NCBI RefSeq assembly: GCF_040276065.1
Contig: NZ_JBELOI010000009.1
Location: forward strand, 1 to 64,000
Source of the DNA: Castellaniella sp040276065
GTDB lineage: Bacteria; Pseudomonadota; Gammaproteobacteria; Burkholderiales; Burkholderiaceae_B
DNA: 64,000 bases
Reading direction: 5' to 3'
Below are positions 46,011-55,215 of the stretch, piece by piece. A program made the translations under genes and the position numbers. Below the pieces are notes generated by a model. It searched no databases. It saw nothing but the letters and a program-made list of their open reading frames with translations, and was not told the DNA's origin. Positions within the stretch are counted from its first letter, which is position 1; each line of letters opens with the position of its first letter.

Positions 46011-46034
46011 GGGCCTGATCTTCAATCAAGGCCC
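46011..46034 (-). terminator. Possible hairpin terminator after hisZ
   Basis: GGGCCT and AGGCCC arms with an inner GAT/ATC pairing and one bulged base form a stem 17 bases past the hisZ stop. On the minus strand it is followed by GATGGTTTAAAC, a poor U-run. It could partly insulate purA. Confidence 0.35.
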
Positions 46035-46050
46035 TGGCCTGGGGTTTCCC

Positions 46051-47208
46051 TCAGAGATCCTTGAGAACCCAGGCACCGCCCTCGGAGACGAGCTCGCGGT
46101 CCACCCGGAACTCGTCCAGGGGATGGGCCTGGCCGCCAGGCACCTGGATCACGATGATGCCCTGCGCGCGCAACCCCCCCACCGCCTCGGCGAGAGCGGC
46201 ATCGGTTCCCCAAGGGGCGCGGACCGCGCGCGCGGGCTGCGCCTCGGGCAGGCCCGAGGACAGCTTGCGCAAGTCGAGGCTGAAACCGGTGGCCGGACGG
46301 GCACGGCCGAATTTGCGACCGATCCCGTCATAGCGTCCCCCACGCACCAGGGCGTCATGCCAACCCTTGGCATAGATCGAGAACACCACACCCGAATGAT
46401 AGCCGTAGCTGCCACCCATGTCGGCCAGATCGATCGCCAGGGCTTCGCCAGGCAGCGCCGTACACAGGCGCGCAAGCTGATCGAGCGCCTCGCGCACTGC
46501 CGGCAGCGGCGGCAAGCGTTGCGCCGCGCGCTCGACCACCCCGGCATCGCCATACAGCGTGACCAGGGTCCGCAGCGCCGCCACGCTGTCGGGCCGCGCG
46601 CCGCATTCGCCGAGGAGCTCCTCGATGCCGGGCACGTCCTTGGCGCTGAGCAGGTCGTAGATTTCATCGGCAAATTCGGCGAGCGCCGGATCATCGTCGA
46701 CCAGGGCACGGCCCACCCCGGGATGGTTCAAGTCCAGGCGCGCCTCGCGCACACCGGCCCGCCGCACGGATTCCATGGCGAGCCGTATGGATTCGATATC
46801 GGCCTCGACCCCGGCATGGCCGAAGATCTCGGCGCCAATCTGCAACAACTCGCGATCCGAGAGCAGCCCCGAGGGGCGCGCATGGATCACCGGCCCGCAA
46901 TAGCATAAGCGTGTGACGCCCTCGCGATTGAGCAGATGAGCGTCAATGCGCGAGACCTGCAAGGTCATGTCGGCACGCACTCCCATCGTCAAGCCCGAGA
47001 GCTGATCGACGAGCTTGCATGTGCGCAGCCTCAAGGCCTCGTCGTTGGCGAGCATCAAGGAATCGAGATACTCGACCATGGGCGGCGCCACGAGCTCGAA
47101 GCCGTAAGTGCGGTACAGGTCGAGCAGGTCGCGGCGCAATTCCTCGATCCGGCGCGCCTCGGCGGGCAGGATGTCCGACAGATTTTCCGGCAGCAGCCAG
47201 TTTGACAT
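46051..47208 (-). CDS. hisZ: ATP phosphoribosyltransferase regulatory subunit
   Basis: This 385-residue HisRS paralogue activates the short form of HisG. It has the class II synthetase-like core (LPAEARRIEELRRDLLDLYRTYGFELVAPPMVEYLDSL, GVRADMTLQVSRID, VRGGRYDGIGRKFGRARPATGF) but lacks the HisRS anticodon-binding domain. A true hisS lies at 55216, so this is not the synthetase. MSNW at 47208 is the likely start; an ATG three bases upstream is an alternative. It follows hflC in the conserved hfl-hisZ-purA order. Confidence 0.93.
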   Translation of the reverse strand: MSNWLLPENLSDILPAEARRIEELRRDLLDLYRTYGFELVAPPMVEYLDSLMLANDEALRLRTCKLVDQLSGLTMGVRADMTLQVSRIDAHLLNREGVTRLCYCGPVIHARPSGLLSDRELLQIGAEIFGHAGVEADIESIRLAMESVRRAGVREARLDLNHPGVGRALVDDDPALAEFADEIYDLLSAKDVPGIEELLGECGARPDSVAALRTLVTLYGDAGVVERAAQRLPPLPAVREALDQLARLCTALPGEALAIDLADMGGSYGYHSGVVFSIYAKGWHDALVRGGRYDGIGRKFGRARPATGFSLDLRKLSSGLPEAQPARAVRAPWGTDAALAEAVGGLRAQGIIVIQVPGGQAHPLDEFRVDRELVSEGGAWVLKDL

Positions 47209-47233
47209 CATGGCAACGGATCCCACCTCACGC

Positions 47234-48142
47234 CTACCGGGCGGGCGCCGGGGCGCGGGCGGGCGCCGCGGAGCGGCCGTGCGCATCATCCCAGAACCGG
47301 AAGAACTCGGAGTCGGGGCTGAGCACCAGCGTATTGCCCTGCTCGGCAAAGGCGGAGCGGTAGGCCTCCAGGCTCTTGTAGAAGCTGTAGAAGTCCTCGT
47401 TGCGGCCATAGGATCGCGCATAAATGGCCGCCGCCTGGGCATCCCCACCGCCGCGCGTCGCCTGCGCCTGCGCGTAGGCCTTGGCAAGGATCTCCTGGCG
47501 CTTGCGATCGGCCTCTGCGCGGATCCGCTCGCTGTCGGCGGCCCCGGTCGCGCGCAGGCGGTTGGCCTCCTGTTTGCGCTCGGCCTCCATGCGCCGGTAC
47601 ACGGACTCGGAAATCTCGGGCGCGAAATCGATACGGCGCAGCCGCACGTCCACCACGTCCACGCCAAGCGGCGCGGCGCGGCGCGCCACGGCGGTCTGGA
47701 TTTCTTTCATGATGGTGTCGCGGTCGCTCGAGACGACCTGCTTGACCGTGCGCACGTTGACCGCCGCGTTCAGAGCGTCGCGAATCTGGGCTTGCAGGCG
47801 CTCGACGGCAGCCGTACTGTTGGCGCCGAAGGTCACGTAGTATTGACGCGGATCCGAGATGCGCCATTTGACGAAAGAATCGATCAGCAGGTTCTTCTTT
47901 TCGGCGGTCTGAATGCGCTCGGGATCGCGGGTTTCGATCGTCTGCAGGCGCTTGTCGAGATAGACGACGTTCTCGAACGGCGGCGGATACTTGAAGTACA
48001 GACCGGGCTTGGTGATGGTTTCACGCACCTCGCCCAGGGCGAACAGGAGCGCGGAATCGCGCTCGCGCACGACGAACACGCAGGAGGACAGCACCGCGAT
48101 GACCACGAGGAGGCCGACCAGGACAGGAAAGAAACGTTGCAT
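47234..48142 (-). CDS. hflC: Membrane protease regulator HflC
   Basis: This 302-residue SPFH/prohibitin-domain protein has one N-terminal membrane anchor (FFPVLVGLLVVIAVLSSCVFVV), the band-7 region with KYPPPFENVVYLDKRLQTI, and a long helical segment rich in Glu, Arg and Ala. With HflK it forms a periplasm-facing cage that modulates FtsH proteolysis. It starts nine bases after hflK. The C-terminus is an Ala/Pro/Arg tail. Confidence 0.95.
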   Translation of the reverse strand: MQRFFPVLVGLLVVIAVLSSCVFVVRERDSALLFALGEVRETITKPGLYFKYPPPFENVVYLDKRLQTIETRDPERIQTAEKKNLLIDSFVKWRISDPRQYYVTFGANSTAAVERLQAQIRDALNAAVNVRTVKQVVSSDRDTIMKEIQTAVARRAAPLGVDVVDVRLRRIDFAPEISESVYRRMEAERKQEANRLRATGAADSERIRAEADRKRQEILAKAYAQAQATRGGGDAQAAAIYARSYGRNEDFYSFYKSLEAYRSAFAEQGNTLVLSPDSEFFRFWDDAHGRSAAPARAPAPAR

Positions 48143-48151
48143 CGAAGGCTC

Positions 48152-49462
48152 CTAGCGCGAGTACGGGCTGACCATCAGCGAATCCAGCCCCGACGGTGCG
48201 GCGCCCCGCCGCCCCGCCGATGATGCGTTCGCCGATCCGCTGGCGGCCTGTGCGCCGGCCGCCGCCTGCGTGGAGGCCGCGCCGGCGCTGGAGCTCGAGC
48301 CGGACCCGGCGCCTGGCGAGGGAACGCTGGCGGCCTGCTTCATGATCTGGTCCAGGGGCAGGTAGAGCATATTGTTGCCCACCTGCGCATCGATCATGAC
48401 CTTGCTGCTGGCGACCATGATGTCCTGCATGGTTTCGAGGTACAGGCGCTCGCGGGTGATCGACGGCGCCTTAGAGAACTCGGACTCGATGCTGTCGAAC
48501 CGCGCGGTATCGCCCTGCGCCTGCCCGACGATCTGCGCGCTGTAGCCCTCGGCGTCCTGGGTCATGCGGGACGCCTGGCCCTCAGCCTCGGGCACGACGC
48601 GGCTGGCGTAGGCATTGCCCTCGTTGATCTGGCGCTCGCGATCCTGGCCGGCCTTGACGGCGTCATCGAACGCGGCCTGTACCTGCTCGGGCGGCTGCAC
48701 GTTCTGAATCGCCACGGTACTGATCTGGATGCCGGTCGCGTAGCGGTCGAGGATGCTCTGGGCCAGAGCCTGGACCTCGGAGGCCACCTCGGTCCGGCCC
48801 GAATACAGCACGAAGTCCATGTGCTTGCGGCCGACGATCTCGCGCATGGCGGTTTCCGCCGCCTGGCGCACCGACTCGTCGGGCTGGCTGGTGTTGAACA
48901 GGTAGGCCGGCGCCCCGTCGGGCAACAAGCGGTACTGGACCACGAACTGCACGTCGACGATGTTCTCGTCATGGGTCAGCATCAGCGACTCGGGCAGGAC
49001 CTTGTTGCGCGACGAACCCCGGAAGCCGACCTCGAAGGTCCGCAACTGGGAGATATTGACATCCTGCGAGTCCTCGATCGGATACGGCAGGCGCCATTGC
49101 AGGCCGGGACTGAGGGTGTGGGTGTACTTGCCGAAACGCGTGACCACCGCGACCTGGCCTTCCTGGACGATCATGAACCCGCTGGCCAGCCACAGCAACA
49201 CCGCGACCAGAAACAGACCCAGCAGGAACTTGGGCGAGGGGCCGGGCAATTGAGGCAGGCCACCACCGCCCATGGGCCCGCCACCGCCGCCGCGGCGCGA
49301 AGAGCGCTTGCCAAACAGGCCGCCCAGGCGCCTGTTGAAATCGCGCCAGACCTCGTCCAGGTCTGGCGGGCCGCCGGACTGGCCGGGTTTGTTCCGCGAA
49401 GAATCAGAGTCCTCGTTACTGCCCCGGCCCCAGCCCGGGTCATTCAGATTGAATAATTTCAT
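48152..49462 (-). CDS. hflK: Membrane protease regulator HflK
   Basis: This 436-residue partner of HflC has a Gly/Arg-rich cytoplasmic N-terminus (residues 1-75) and a single membrane segment (LLGLFLVAVLLWLASGFMIV). The SPFH domain has PYPIEDSQDVNISQLRTFEVGFRG, and the C-terminal tail is Ser/Ala-rich. It binds and regulates the FtsH protease in the inner membrane. Its start lies inside the last 23 bases of hflX, so the two are translationally linked. Confidence 0.95.
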   Translation of the reverse strand: MKLFNLNDPGWGRGSNEDSDSSRNKPGQSGGPPDLDEVWRDFNRRLGGLFGKRSSRRGGGGGPMGGGGLPQLPGPSPKFLLGLFLVAVLLWLASGFMIVQEGQVAVVTRFGKYTHTLSPGLQWRLPYPIEDSQDVNISQLRTFEVGFRGSSRNKVLPESLMLTHDENIVDVQFVVQYRLLPDGAPAYLFNTSQPDESVRQAAETAMREIVGRKHMDFVLYSGRTEVASEVQALAQSILDRYATGIQISTVAIQNVQPPEQVQAAFDDAVKAGQDRERQINEGNAYASRVVPEAEGQASRMTQDAEGYSAQIVGQAQGDTARFDSIESEFSKAPSITRERLYLETMQDIMVASSKVMIDAQVGNNMLYLPLDQIMKQAASVPSPGAGSGSSSSAGAASTQAAAGAQAASGSANASSAGRRGAAPSGLDSLMVSPYSR

Positions 49463-50543
49463 TGACCGTATCGTTTCCCGTCATTCCTGCCGACTCGGCG
49501 ATCGCCTGCCGCAAACCATCCAGCCCGCTGCGCTGCAACGCACTGACAAAGACTCGCGCAATCGTACCATGTTCGTCCCGCTCGACCCGGGGTTCATACC
49601 CTGCCGAGTCGATTTTGTTATAGACAAGGATTTGCCGGATTCCATCGGCCTTGATCTCGCGCAGCACCTTGTTCACCTCGGCCACCTGCTCGTCGCGCTG
49701 CGGGCTGGCGGCGTCGATCACGTGCAGCAGCAGGTCGGCATGCACGGTCTCTTCGAGGGTCGCCCGAAAGGCCGCGATCAGCGTTGTCGGCAGGTCGCGG
49801 ATGAATCCCACGGTGTCGGAGACCACGACCTGGCCAGCGCCGTCGATCCAGGTCCGCCGCGTGGTGGTGTCCAGGGTCGCGAAAAGCTGGTCGGCCGCGT
49901 AGGTCTCGGCGCGGGTCAGGGCATTGAACAGCGTGGATTTTCCGGCATTGGTGTAGCCCACCAGCGACACCGACAGGGTCTGCCCGCGGGCGCGGGCACG
50001 CCGCTGGGTAAGGCGCTGGCGCTGAACGCGGGCGAGGCGCTCGCGCAGGGTCCGGACGCGCGCGCCGATCAGCCGGCGGTCGGTCTCGAGCTGTGATTCC
50101 CCGGGCCCACGCACCCCAATCCCGCCGCGCTGGCGCTCGAGGTGGGTCCACATCCGGGTCAGCCGGGTCGAGAGGTGCTGGAGCTGGGCGAGCTCGACTT
50201 GCAGCTTGCCCTCGTGGCTCTTGGCGCGCAGGGCAAAGATGTCCAGGATGAGGGTCACGCGATCGACCACCCGGACTTCGAAGCGGCGCTCGAGGTTGCG
50301 CTGCTGCGCTGGGCTCAGGGGCTGGTCGAACAAGACGACCTCGGCCCCCGTGGCCTCGACCAGCGCCGCCGCCTCGTCGATCTTGCCCGTGCCGATGAAG
50401 CCCGCCGCATCCGGGCGGTCGCGCCGCACCATCAGCACCTCGAGGACCTCGGCGCCCGCGCCGCGGGCGAGCATCAGGAACTCCTCGGCATGCGCCGGGT
50501 AGTCGGGCTCGCCCAGATCGACGCTGATCACCAAAGACCTCAT
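49440..50543 (-). CDS. hflX: Ribosome-rescue GTPase HflX
   Basis: This 367-residue GTPase has the HflX N-terminal domain (PDAAGFIGTGKIDEAAALV, VVLFDQPLSPAQQRNLER), the helical region GGIGVRGPGESQLETDRR and a G domain with GYTNAGKSTLFN, DTVGFIRDLP and NKID. HflX splits stalled ribosomes under stress. The ATG at 50543 gives the usual MRSLVISVDL N-terminus; 50549 is a close alternative. It lies between hfq and hflK in the conserved order. Confidence 0.95.
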   Translation of the reverse strand: MRSLVISVDLGEPDYPAHAEEFLMLARGAGAEVLEVLMVRRDRPDAAGFIGTGKIDEAAALVEATGAEVVLFDQPLSPAQQRNLERRFEVRVVDRVTLILDIFALRAKSHEGKLQVELAQLQHLSTRLTRMWTHLERQRGGIGVRGPGESQLETDRRLIGARVRTLRERLARVQRQRLTQRRARARGQTLSVSLVGYTNAGKSTLFNALTRAETYAADQLFATLDTTTRRTWIDGAGQVVVSDTVGFIRDLPTTLIAAFRATLEETVHADLLLHVIDAASPQRDEQVAEVNKVLREIKADGIRQILVYNKIDSAGYEPRVERDEHGTIARVFVSALQRSGLDGLRQAIAESAGMTGNDTVNEIIQSE

Positions 50544-50618
50544 GGGCATCTCATCAAAAGCATCGCCCGCCGGCAAGGACCGCGCGGCGGGCGATGCGAT
50601 TCGGCGGGGCGCAAGGAA

Positions 50619-50855
50619 TCAATCGGCGGAATCATCAACCTGGAACGCGACCGGACGCGCCGGCACCACGGTCGAGATGGCGTGCTTGTAGACCATTTGT
50701 GTCACGGTGTTGCGCAGCAGGACGACATACTGGTCGAAGGACTCGACCTGCCCCTGCAGCTTGATACCATTGACCAGATAGATGGATACGGGCACGTGAT
50801 CCTTGCGCAAGGCGTTGAGGAAGGGATCTTGTAGTATTTGCCCTTTGTTGCTCAT
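50619..50855 (-). CDS. hfq: RNA chaperone Hfq
   Basis: This 78-residue Sm-like protein begins SNKGQILQDPFLNALRKDHVPVSIYLVNGIKLQGQ, followed by ESFDQYVVLLRN and YKHAISTVVP (Sm2 motif). It forms the hexameric ring that matches small RNAs to mRNA targets. The acidic C-terminal tail is short, as usual in betaproteobacteria. It sits between hisC and hflX. Confidence 0.98.
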   Translation of the reverse strand: MSNKGQILQDPFLNALRKDHVPVSIYLVNGIKLQGQVESFDQYVVLLRNTVTQMVYKHAISTVVPARPVAFQVDDSAD

Positions 50856-50958
50856 GGATAAGGCTCCGGTTATTTAATTTATAGTCAGGGATGACCACTG
50901 TACAGGGTTTTCCCGTATCCTGCATGCGCAGGACGATGCCCGCGTCGTCGCAATCATT

Positions 50959-52050
50959 TTAATGCGATTCGGACAGGATTTGAGCGAGTTCGTGGCACAA
51001 GCGCGCGCATTCCTCCGGGGTGCCCACGGTGATGCGCAGGAACTGCTCGATCCGCGGCGACTTGAAATGGCGCACCAGAATGGCCCGTTCACGCAAGGTC
51101 CGCTGGATCGCGGCGGCGTCGTGCGCCGGATGGCGCGCAAAGACGAAATTCGCCTGCGATGGCAGCACCTCGAACCCGAGCGCCCGCAAATCACCGGTCA
51201 GGGTCTCGCGCATGGCCATCACCGCCTGGCGGGTATGGTCGAAATGCGTCTCGTCCTCGATGGCGGCCTGTGCCCCCGCGAGCGCCACGCGGTCCATGGG
51301 ATAGGAGTTGAAACTGTCCTTGACACGCGAAAGCGCCTCGACCACCGGGGCCCGCGCCAAAGCGTAACCCACCCGCAGACCCGCCAGCGAGCGGGACTTG
51401 GACAGGGTGTGAATGACGACGAGGTTGTCGTGGCTGCCCAGGAGCGCCGCGGCCGACTCGGCGCCGAAATCCACGTAGGCTTCATCCACTACCACGGCGG
51501 TGTCGGGCCGCGCCCGGGCGATGGCGGCGATCGTCTCGAGCGACAGCGCGCAGCCGGTGGGCGCATTCGGATTGGCGAAAATGATGCCGGCCGGCTCGAC
51601 CGCCATCGGCTCCATGTAGTCCTCTGGCCGGATCGCGAACTCTGCATCCAGGGGAATCAGTTGGTGGGGCACCTGGAAAAGGCGGCAGTATGTCCGGTAA
51701 AAGCTATAGGTGATGTCGGGCAGCAACAACGGCCGTCCCGCGCGCAGGAACAAGGCGTTGAACACGTGCGCGAGGATCTCGTCCGAGCCGTTGCCCAGGA
51801 ACACCTCGTCGGCATCCAGTCCGTAGCGGCGCGCGATCGCCCGGCGCAGAGCGAGCGCGCTGTAGTCCGGATACAGGCGCAAGTCATCGCCCAGGGCCGC
51901 CCGCATGGCCTCGAGGGCCTTGGGCGAGGGCCCATAGGGGTTCTCGTTGGTGTTGAGCTTGAGCAGGTTGGGCATGCGCGCCTGCTCGCCCGGCACATAG
52001 GGCACCAATCCGGCGACGTGATCGCTCCAGAGTTTGCTCACCTCATTCAT
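50959..52050 (-). CDS. hisC: Histidinol-phosphate aminotransferase
   Basis: This 363-residue PLP-dependent fold-type I aminotransferase acts in histidine synthesis. Key segments are KLNTNENPYGPSPKALEA, FLGNGSDEILAHVFNAL, ANPNAPTG, VVDEAYVDF and the PLP lysine in HTLSKSRSLAGLRVGYA. It overlaps the der stop by eight bases. This is an isolated hisC; no other his operon genes except hisZ and hisS are nearby. Confidence 0.94.
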   Translation of the reverse strand: MNEVSKLWSDHVAGLVPYVPGEQARMPNLLKLNTNENPYGPSPKALEAMRAALGDDLRLYPDYSALALRRAIARRYGLDADEVFLGNGSDEILAHVFNALFLRAGRPLLLPDITYSFYRTYCRLFQVPHQLIPLDAEFAIRPEDYMEPMAVEPAGIIFANPNAPTGCALSLETIAAIARARPDTAVVVDEAYVDFGAESAAALLGSHDNLVVIHTLSKSRSLAGLRVGYALARAPVVEALSRVKDSFNSYPMDRVALAGAQAAIEDETHFDHTRQAVMAMRETLTGDLRALGFEVLPSQANFVFARHPAHDAAAIQRTLRERAILVRHFKSPRIEQFLRITVGTPEECARLCHELAQILSESH

Positions 52051-53419
52051 CCTTCAGGTAAGGGTTGCGGGAAGACTTGAACTCGACCGAGAGCGGCGTG
52101 CCGGCAAGCTTGAACGCCTCGCGGAACTGTCCCTCGAGATAGCGGCGGTAGGAGTCCGGCACGGCATCGAGGGCATTGCCGTGGACGATGATGCGCGGCG
52201 GGTTCTGACCGCCCTGGTGGGCGTAGCGCATCTTGGGGCGAAAGATTCCCTTGCGCGGTGGCGGCTGCTGCTCGACGGCCGCCTGCAGCGTGCGCGTGAG
52301 TCGCGGCGTGGAGAGCTTGGCAAACGCGGCCGCATGGGCGGCGTCGACGGCCTGCATCAGCGGCCCCAGGCCTCGCGCCTCGAGGGCCGACAACTGCAGC
52401 ACCTTGGCAAAAGACAGGAAGCGCAGCTTGCGCTCGTACTCGCGCCGGACCCATTCGCGCCGCTCGGCGTCGATGGCGTCCCATTTGTTCAGCCCCACCA
52501 CCAGGGCGCGGCCGGCCTCCACCGCAAAGCCCGCGATATGGGCGTCCTGATCGGAAATACCCTCCTGGGCGTCCAGCAGCAGCAAAACCACATTCGCCGC
52601 CTCGATGGCCTGCAGGGTCTTGATGACGGAGAATTTTTCGACCGTCTCGAACACCTTGCCGCGGCGGCGCAGACCGGCGGTGTCGATCAGGGTATAGCGG
52701 CGTCCCTTGCGCTCGAACTCGATCTCGATCGCATCGCGCGTCGTGCCCGGCAGGTCGTAGGCGATGACACGCTCCTCGCCGACCAGCGCGTTGATGAGCG
52801 TGGATTTCCCGACATTCGGACGGCCGGCGATCGCGAGCTTGATGCGATGCCCGGCCTCGTCGGGCGCGGCCTCCGGCGCGTCCCCCGCATCCGCGCGCGG
52901 CGGCTGGGCCGCGGCCACGGGCGCGAGAGCCTGTTCGATCAGATCGACCACGCCGTCGCCATGGGCGGCCGAGACCGGCAGCGGCTCACCCAGGCCGAGT
53001 TCATAGAACTGGGCCAGGTCGGCGTGGTGGCGCATGCCCTCGGCCTTGTTGACGGCAAGCACGACGCGCTGTCCCGACTTGCGCAGCAGGCGGGCGATCT
53101 CGTGATCATGCGCATTGGCCCCTTCGCGCGCGTCGACGAGGAACACCACCACATCGGCTTCGGCGATCGCCTGCTCGGTCTGGCGGGCCATCTCGACCAG
53201 GATGCCGCGCGTGGCAACGGGCTCGAAACCGCCGGTGTCAACGACAATGAAGGGGTGATCGCCCACCCTGCCCTCGCCATAATGGCGATCGCGCGTCAGG
53301 CCTGAAATATTGGCCACCAGCGCTGCGCGCGAGCGTGTCAGGCGGTTGAACAGCGTGGACTTGCCGACGTTCGTGCGGCCCACCAGGGCCACGACGGGCT
53401 TGAAGGACGTCTCAGTCAC
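52043..53419 (-). CDS. der: Ribosome assembly GTPase Der (EngA)
   Basis: This 458-residue protein has two tandem G domains (GRTNVGKSTLFN at about 12; GRPNVGKSTLINAL at about 205) with DTGGFEP and DTAGLRRR switch motifs and NKAEG/NKWD specificity motifs. A C-terminal KH-like domain follows. It is required for 50S subunit maturation. It overlaps both bamB and hisC by eight bases, so the three are tightly coupled. Confidence 0.97.
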   Translation of the reverse strand: MTETSFKPVVALVGRTNVGKSTLFNRLTRSRAALVANISGLTRDRHYGEGRVGDHPFIVVDTGGFEPVATRGILVEMARQTEQAIAEADVVVFLVDAREGANAHDHEIARLLRKSGQRVVLAVNKAEGMRHHADLAQFYELGLGEPLPVSAAHGDGVVDLIEQALAPVAAAQPPRADAGDAPEAAPDEAGHRIKLAIAGRPNVGKSTLINALVGEERVIAYDLPGTTRDAIEIEFERKGRRYTLIDTAGLRRRGKVFETVEKFSVIKTLQAIEAANVVLLLLDAQEGISDQDAHIAGFAVEAGRALVVGLNKWDAIDAERREWVRREYERKLRFLSFAKVLQLSALEARGLGPLMQAVDAAHAAAFAKLSTPRLTRTLQAAVEQQPPPRKGIFRPKMRYAHQGGQNPPRIIVHGNALDAVPDSYRRYLEGQFREAFKLAGTPLSVEFKSSRNPYLKDE

Positions 53420-54566
53420 GCACGCCCACCAACATCACGCTGCCCGCCCCGGTCTGCACCAGCGCGCCCTGGTCGGTCGCCTGCGGCGCCGAGGTGATGG
53501 CTCCCCCGCCGGCCTGCAACCGAGCCATCAGATGGCCATCGGCGCGCGACAGAAAATGCAGATAACCCTCGTAGTCTCCCAGGACGATCGCCGAGCCGAC
53601 GACGGCGGGCGCGCTCAGGCGGCGGTTCAACAGGGCGGACTGTTTCCAGACTTCCTCGCCGCTCTGGGCATCCAGGGCGAACACCACGTCGCGATCCCCA
53701 GGGGCATAGATGCGCTGACCATCGGTGGTCATGCCGGTGGAGATCGAGATTTTATGATCCCACACCAGGCGCCCGCCCTGCGAAACGTCGAAACACGCGA
53801 TCCTGCCCTGGTAGCTGGCGCCGCACAGCAGCGGGCCCAGCGGCAGCGGCGCGCCCACTACATCGCTGATGCGCTCGAGATCGGAGGCGCCGCGCGAAAC
53901 GGATACCGAACCCTCCCATCGCACCGCGCCGGTGGCCGCGTCGATGACCATGAGGCGCCCGTTGGGCATGCCGGTGATGAGGACGTTCTGCACCATCAGC
54001 ATCCGCATGCTGGTGCGCAGCGCCAGCGATGGCCCGGGGCGCTGCACGTCCCACCGCAGCTTGCCCGTGGCGGCGTCGAAGGCCTGCACGCGGTAATCCG
54101 TGCTGCGCACCACTACCACCCCATTGCCGACGGCGGGGGGAATGTTGACCGCGCTGGCGGCCTGTGCGCGCCAGCGTTCGGTGCCCTGCGCGGCATCGAG
54201 GGCGATGACCTCGCCCGCCTCGCTGACCACCGCCACGATGTGGCCGTCGCTGCCCGCCCCGGCGCTGAGCTTGTCTACGCTCGCCTGCCAGCGCGCGGCG
54301 CCGCTGGCCAGCGCCAGCGCGGCGACCCCACCGGAAGGCGTGGCCGCATATACGGTGTCGCCGACAGCCTGCGGCGCGAAGCCGTAGCCGCCGCCGCTGC
54401 CGATCGACGCGCTCCAGCGGACCGCGACCGCCAACGCGGGCGGATATTCGGTCAGGGGCGCGGGGTCGTAACGCGCATCGGTTTGAGAAAACAGGCCGCA
54501 GCCCGACAGGACCGCCAGACCCAGGCCAAGGGCGGCGATGCGAAACAGACGAGCAGTAGTGCGCAT
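53412..54566 (-). CDS. bamB: Outer membrane assembly lipoprotein BamB
   Basis: This 384-residue lipoprotein has a signal peptide with lipobox LSGC (Cys23) followed by a PQQ-type eight-bladed beta-propeller. Repeats such as GDTVYAATPSGGVAALALASGAARW and DGQRIYAPGDRDVVFALDAQSGEEVW are visible. BamB supports BamA in outer-membrane protein insertion. The ATG at 54566 is five bases after yfgM and begins the lipoprotein signal; a longer frame upstream lies within yfgM. Confidence 0.94.
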   Translation of the reverse strand: MRTTARLFRIAALGLGLAVLSGCGLFSQTDARYDPAPLTEYPPALAVAVRWSASIGSGGGYGFAPQAVGDTVYAATPSGGVAALALASGAARWQASVDKLSAGAGSDGHIVAVVSEAGEVIALDAAQGTERWRAQAASAVNIPPAVGNGVVVVRSTDYRVQAFDAATGKLRWDVQRPGPSLALRTSMRMLMVQNVLITGMPNGRLMVIDAATGAVRWEGSVSVSRGASDLERISDVVGAPLPLGPLLCGASYQGRIACFDVSQGGRLVWDHKISISTGMTTDGQRIYAPGDRDVVFALDAQSGEEVWKQSALLNRRLSAPAVVGSAIVLGDYEGYLHFLSRADGHLMARLQAGGGAITSAPQATDQGALVQTGAGSVMLVGVRD

Positions 54567-54571
54567 GGGGG

Positions 54572-55210
54572 TCAGGCTCCGTTCAGGGCGTCGATCTTCA
54601 ACTGCACGATCTGGGTGGCGGGGTCGGCGCCGAACGCCTGGATCGCCGCGCGCCAAGCCTCGACCGCCTCGGCCGGCTTGCCCTGCGCGGCCAGGATGTC
54701 GCCGCGCCGATCGGCGTACAAGGCGGCAAAGCCCACCGGCGCCTCGCCCTGGATCTGCGCAAGGGCCTCGTCGTATTTCTTGTCCTGCAGCAGTACGCCT
54801 GCCAGGCGCAGGCGCGCGACCGGCGCCAAGGCCGAGGCGGGCCCGGAGGCGGCTAGCCACTGTAATTGCTCGCGCGCGCCGGCGAGATCGCCACGCTGCT
54901 CGAGCGCCCAGGCGGCCACCAGAACGCCCCGGGCGGCATAGCCCGAGCTCGCATAGTCCTCGCGCAAGGTGGCGCTCGCGGCCTTGACCCGGGCCACGGC
55001 GTCATCGCCCTGCTGCCCAGCCGCGGATTCGAGCGCCTCGAAGTAACCCATGGCCTGGCCGGCCTGGTGCCCCTGATACCACTGCCAGCCGCGCCACCCC
55101 GCGAAACTGGCGACCACGGCCAGCAACAAGGCCATGCTGACCGTGCCATAACGGTCCCACCACGCCTTCAGCGCGTCCAGTTTTTCCTGTTCTTCGAGAT
55201 CGTATGCCAT
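54572..55210 (-). CDS. yfgM: YfgM-family membrane-anchored TPR protein
   Basis: This 212-residue protein starts AYDLEEQEKLDALKAWWDRYGT, has one membrane anchor (VSMALLLAVVASFAGWRGW) and a periplasmic TPR-like helical domain of Ala-rich repeats. YfgM links the SecYEG translocon to periplasmic chaperones. It lies five bases after hisS and five before bamB, the usual context. The ATG at 55210 was preferred over a TTG nine bases upstream. Confidence 0.92.
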   Translation of the reverse strand: MAYDLEEQEKLDALKAWWDRYGTVSMALLLAVVASFAGWRGWQWYQGHQAGQAMGYFEALESAAGQQGDDAVARVKAASATLREDYASSGYAARGVLVAAWALEQRGDLAGAREQLQWLAASGPASALAPVARLRLAGVLLQDKKYDEALAQIQGEAPVGFAALYADRRGDILAAQGKPAEAVEAWRAAIQAFGADPATQIVQLKIDALNGA

Positions 55211-55215
55211 GCCTT

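Noticed and set aside
46051..47208. hisZ as a second histidyl-tRNA synthetase
   Set aside because: It lacks the C-terminal anticodon-binding domain, and a complete hisS lies at 55216-56499.
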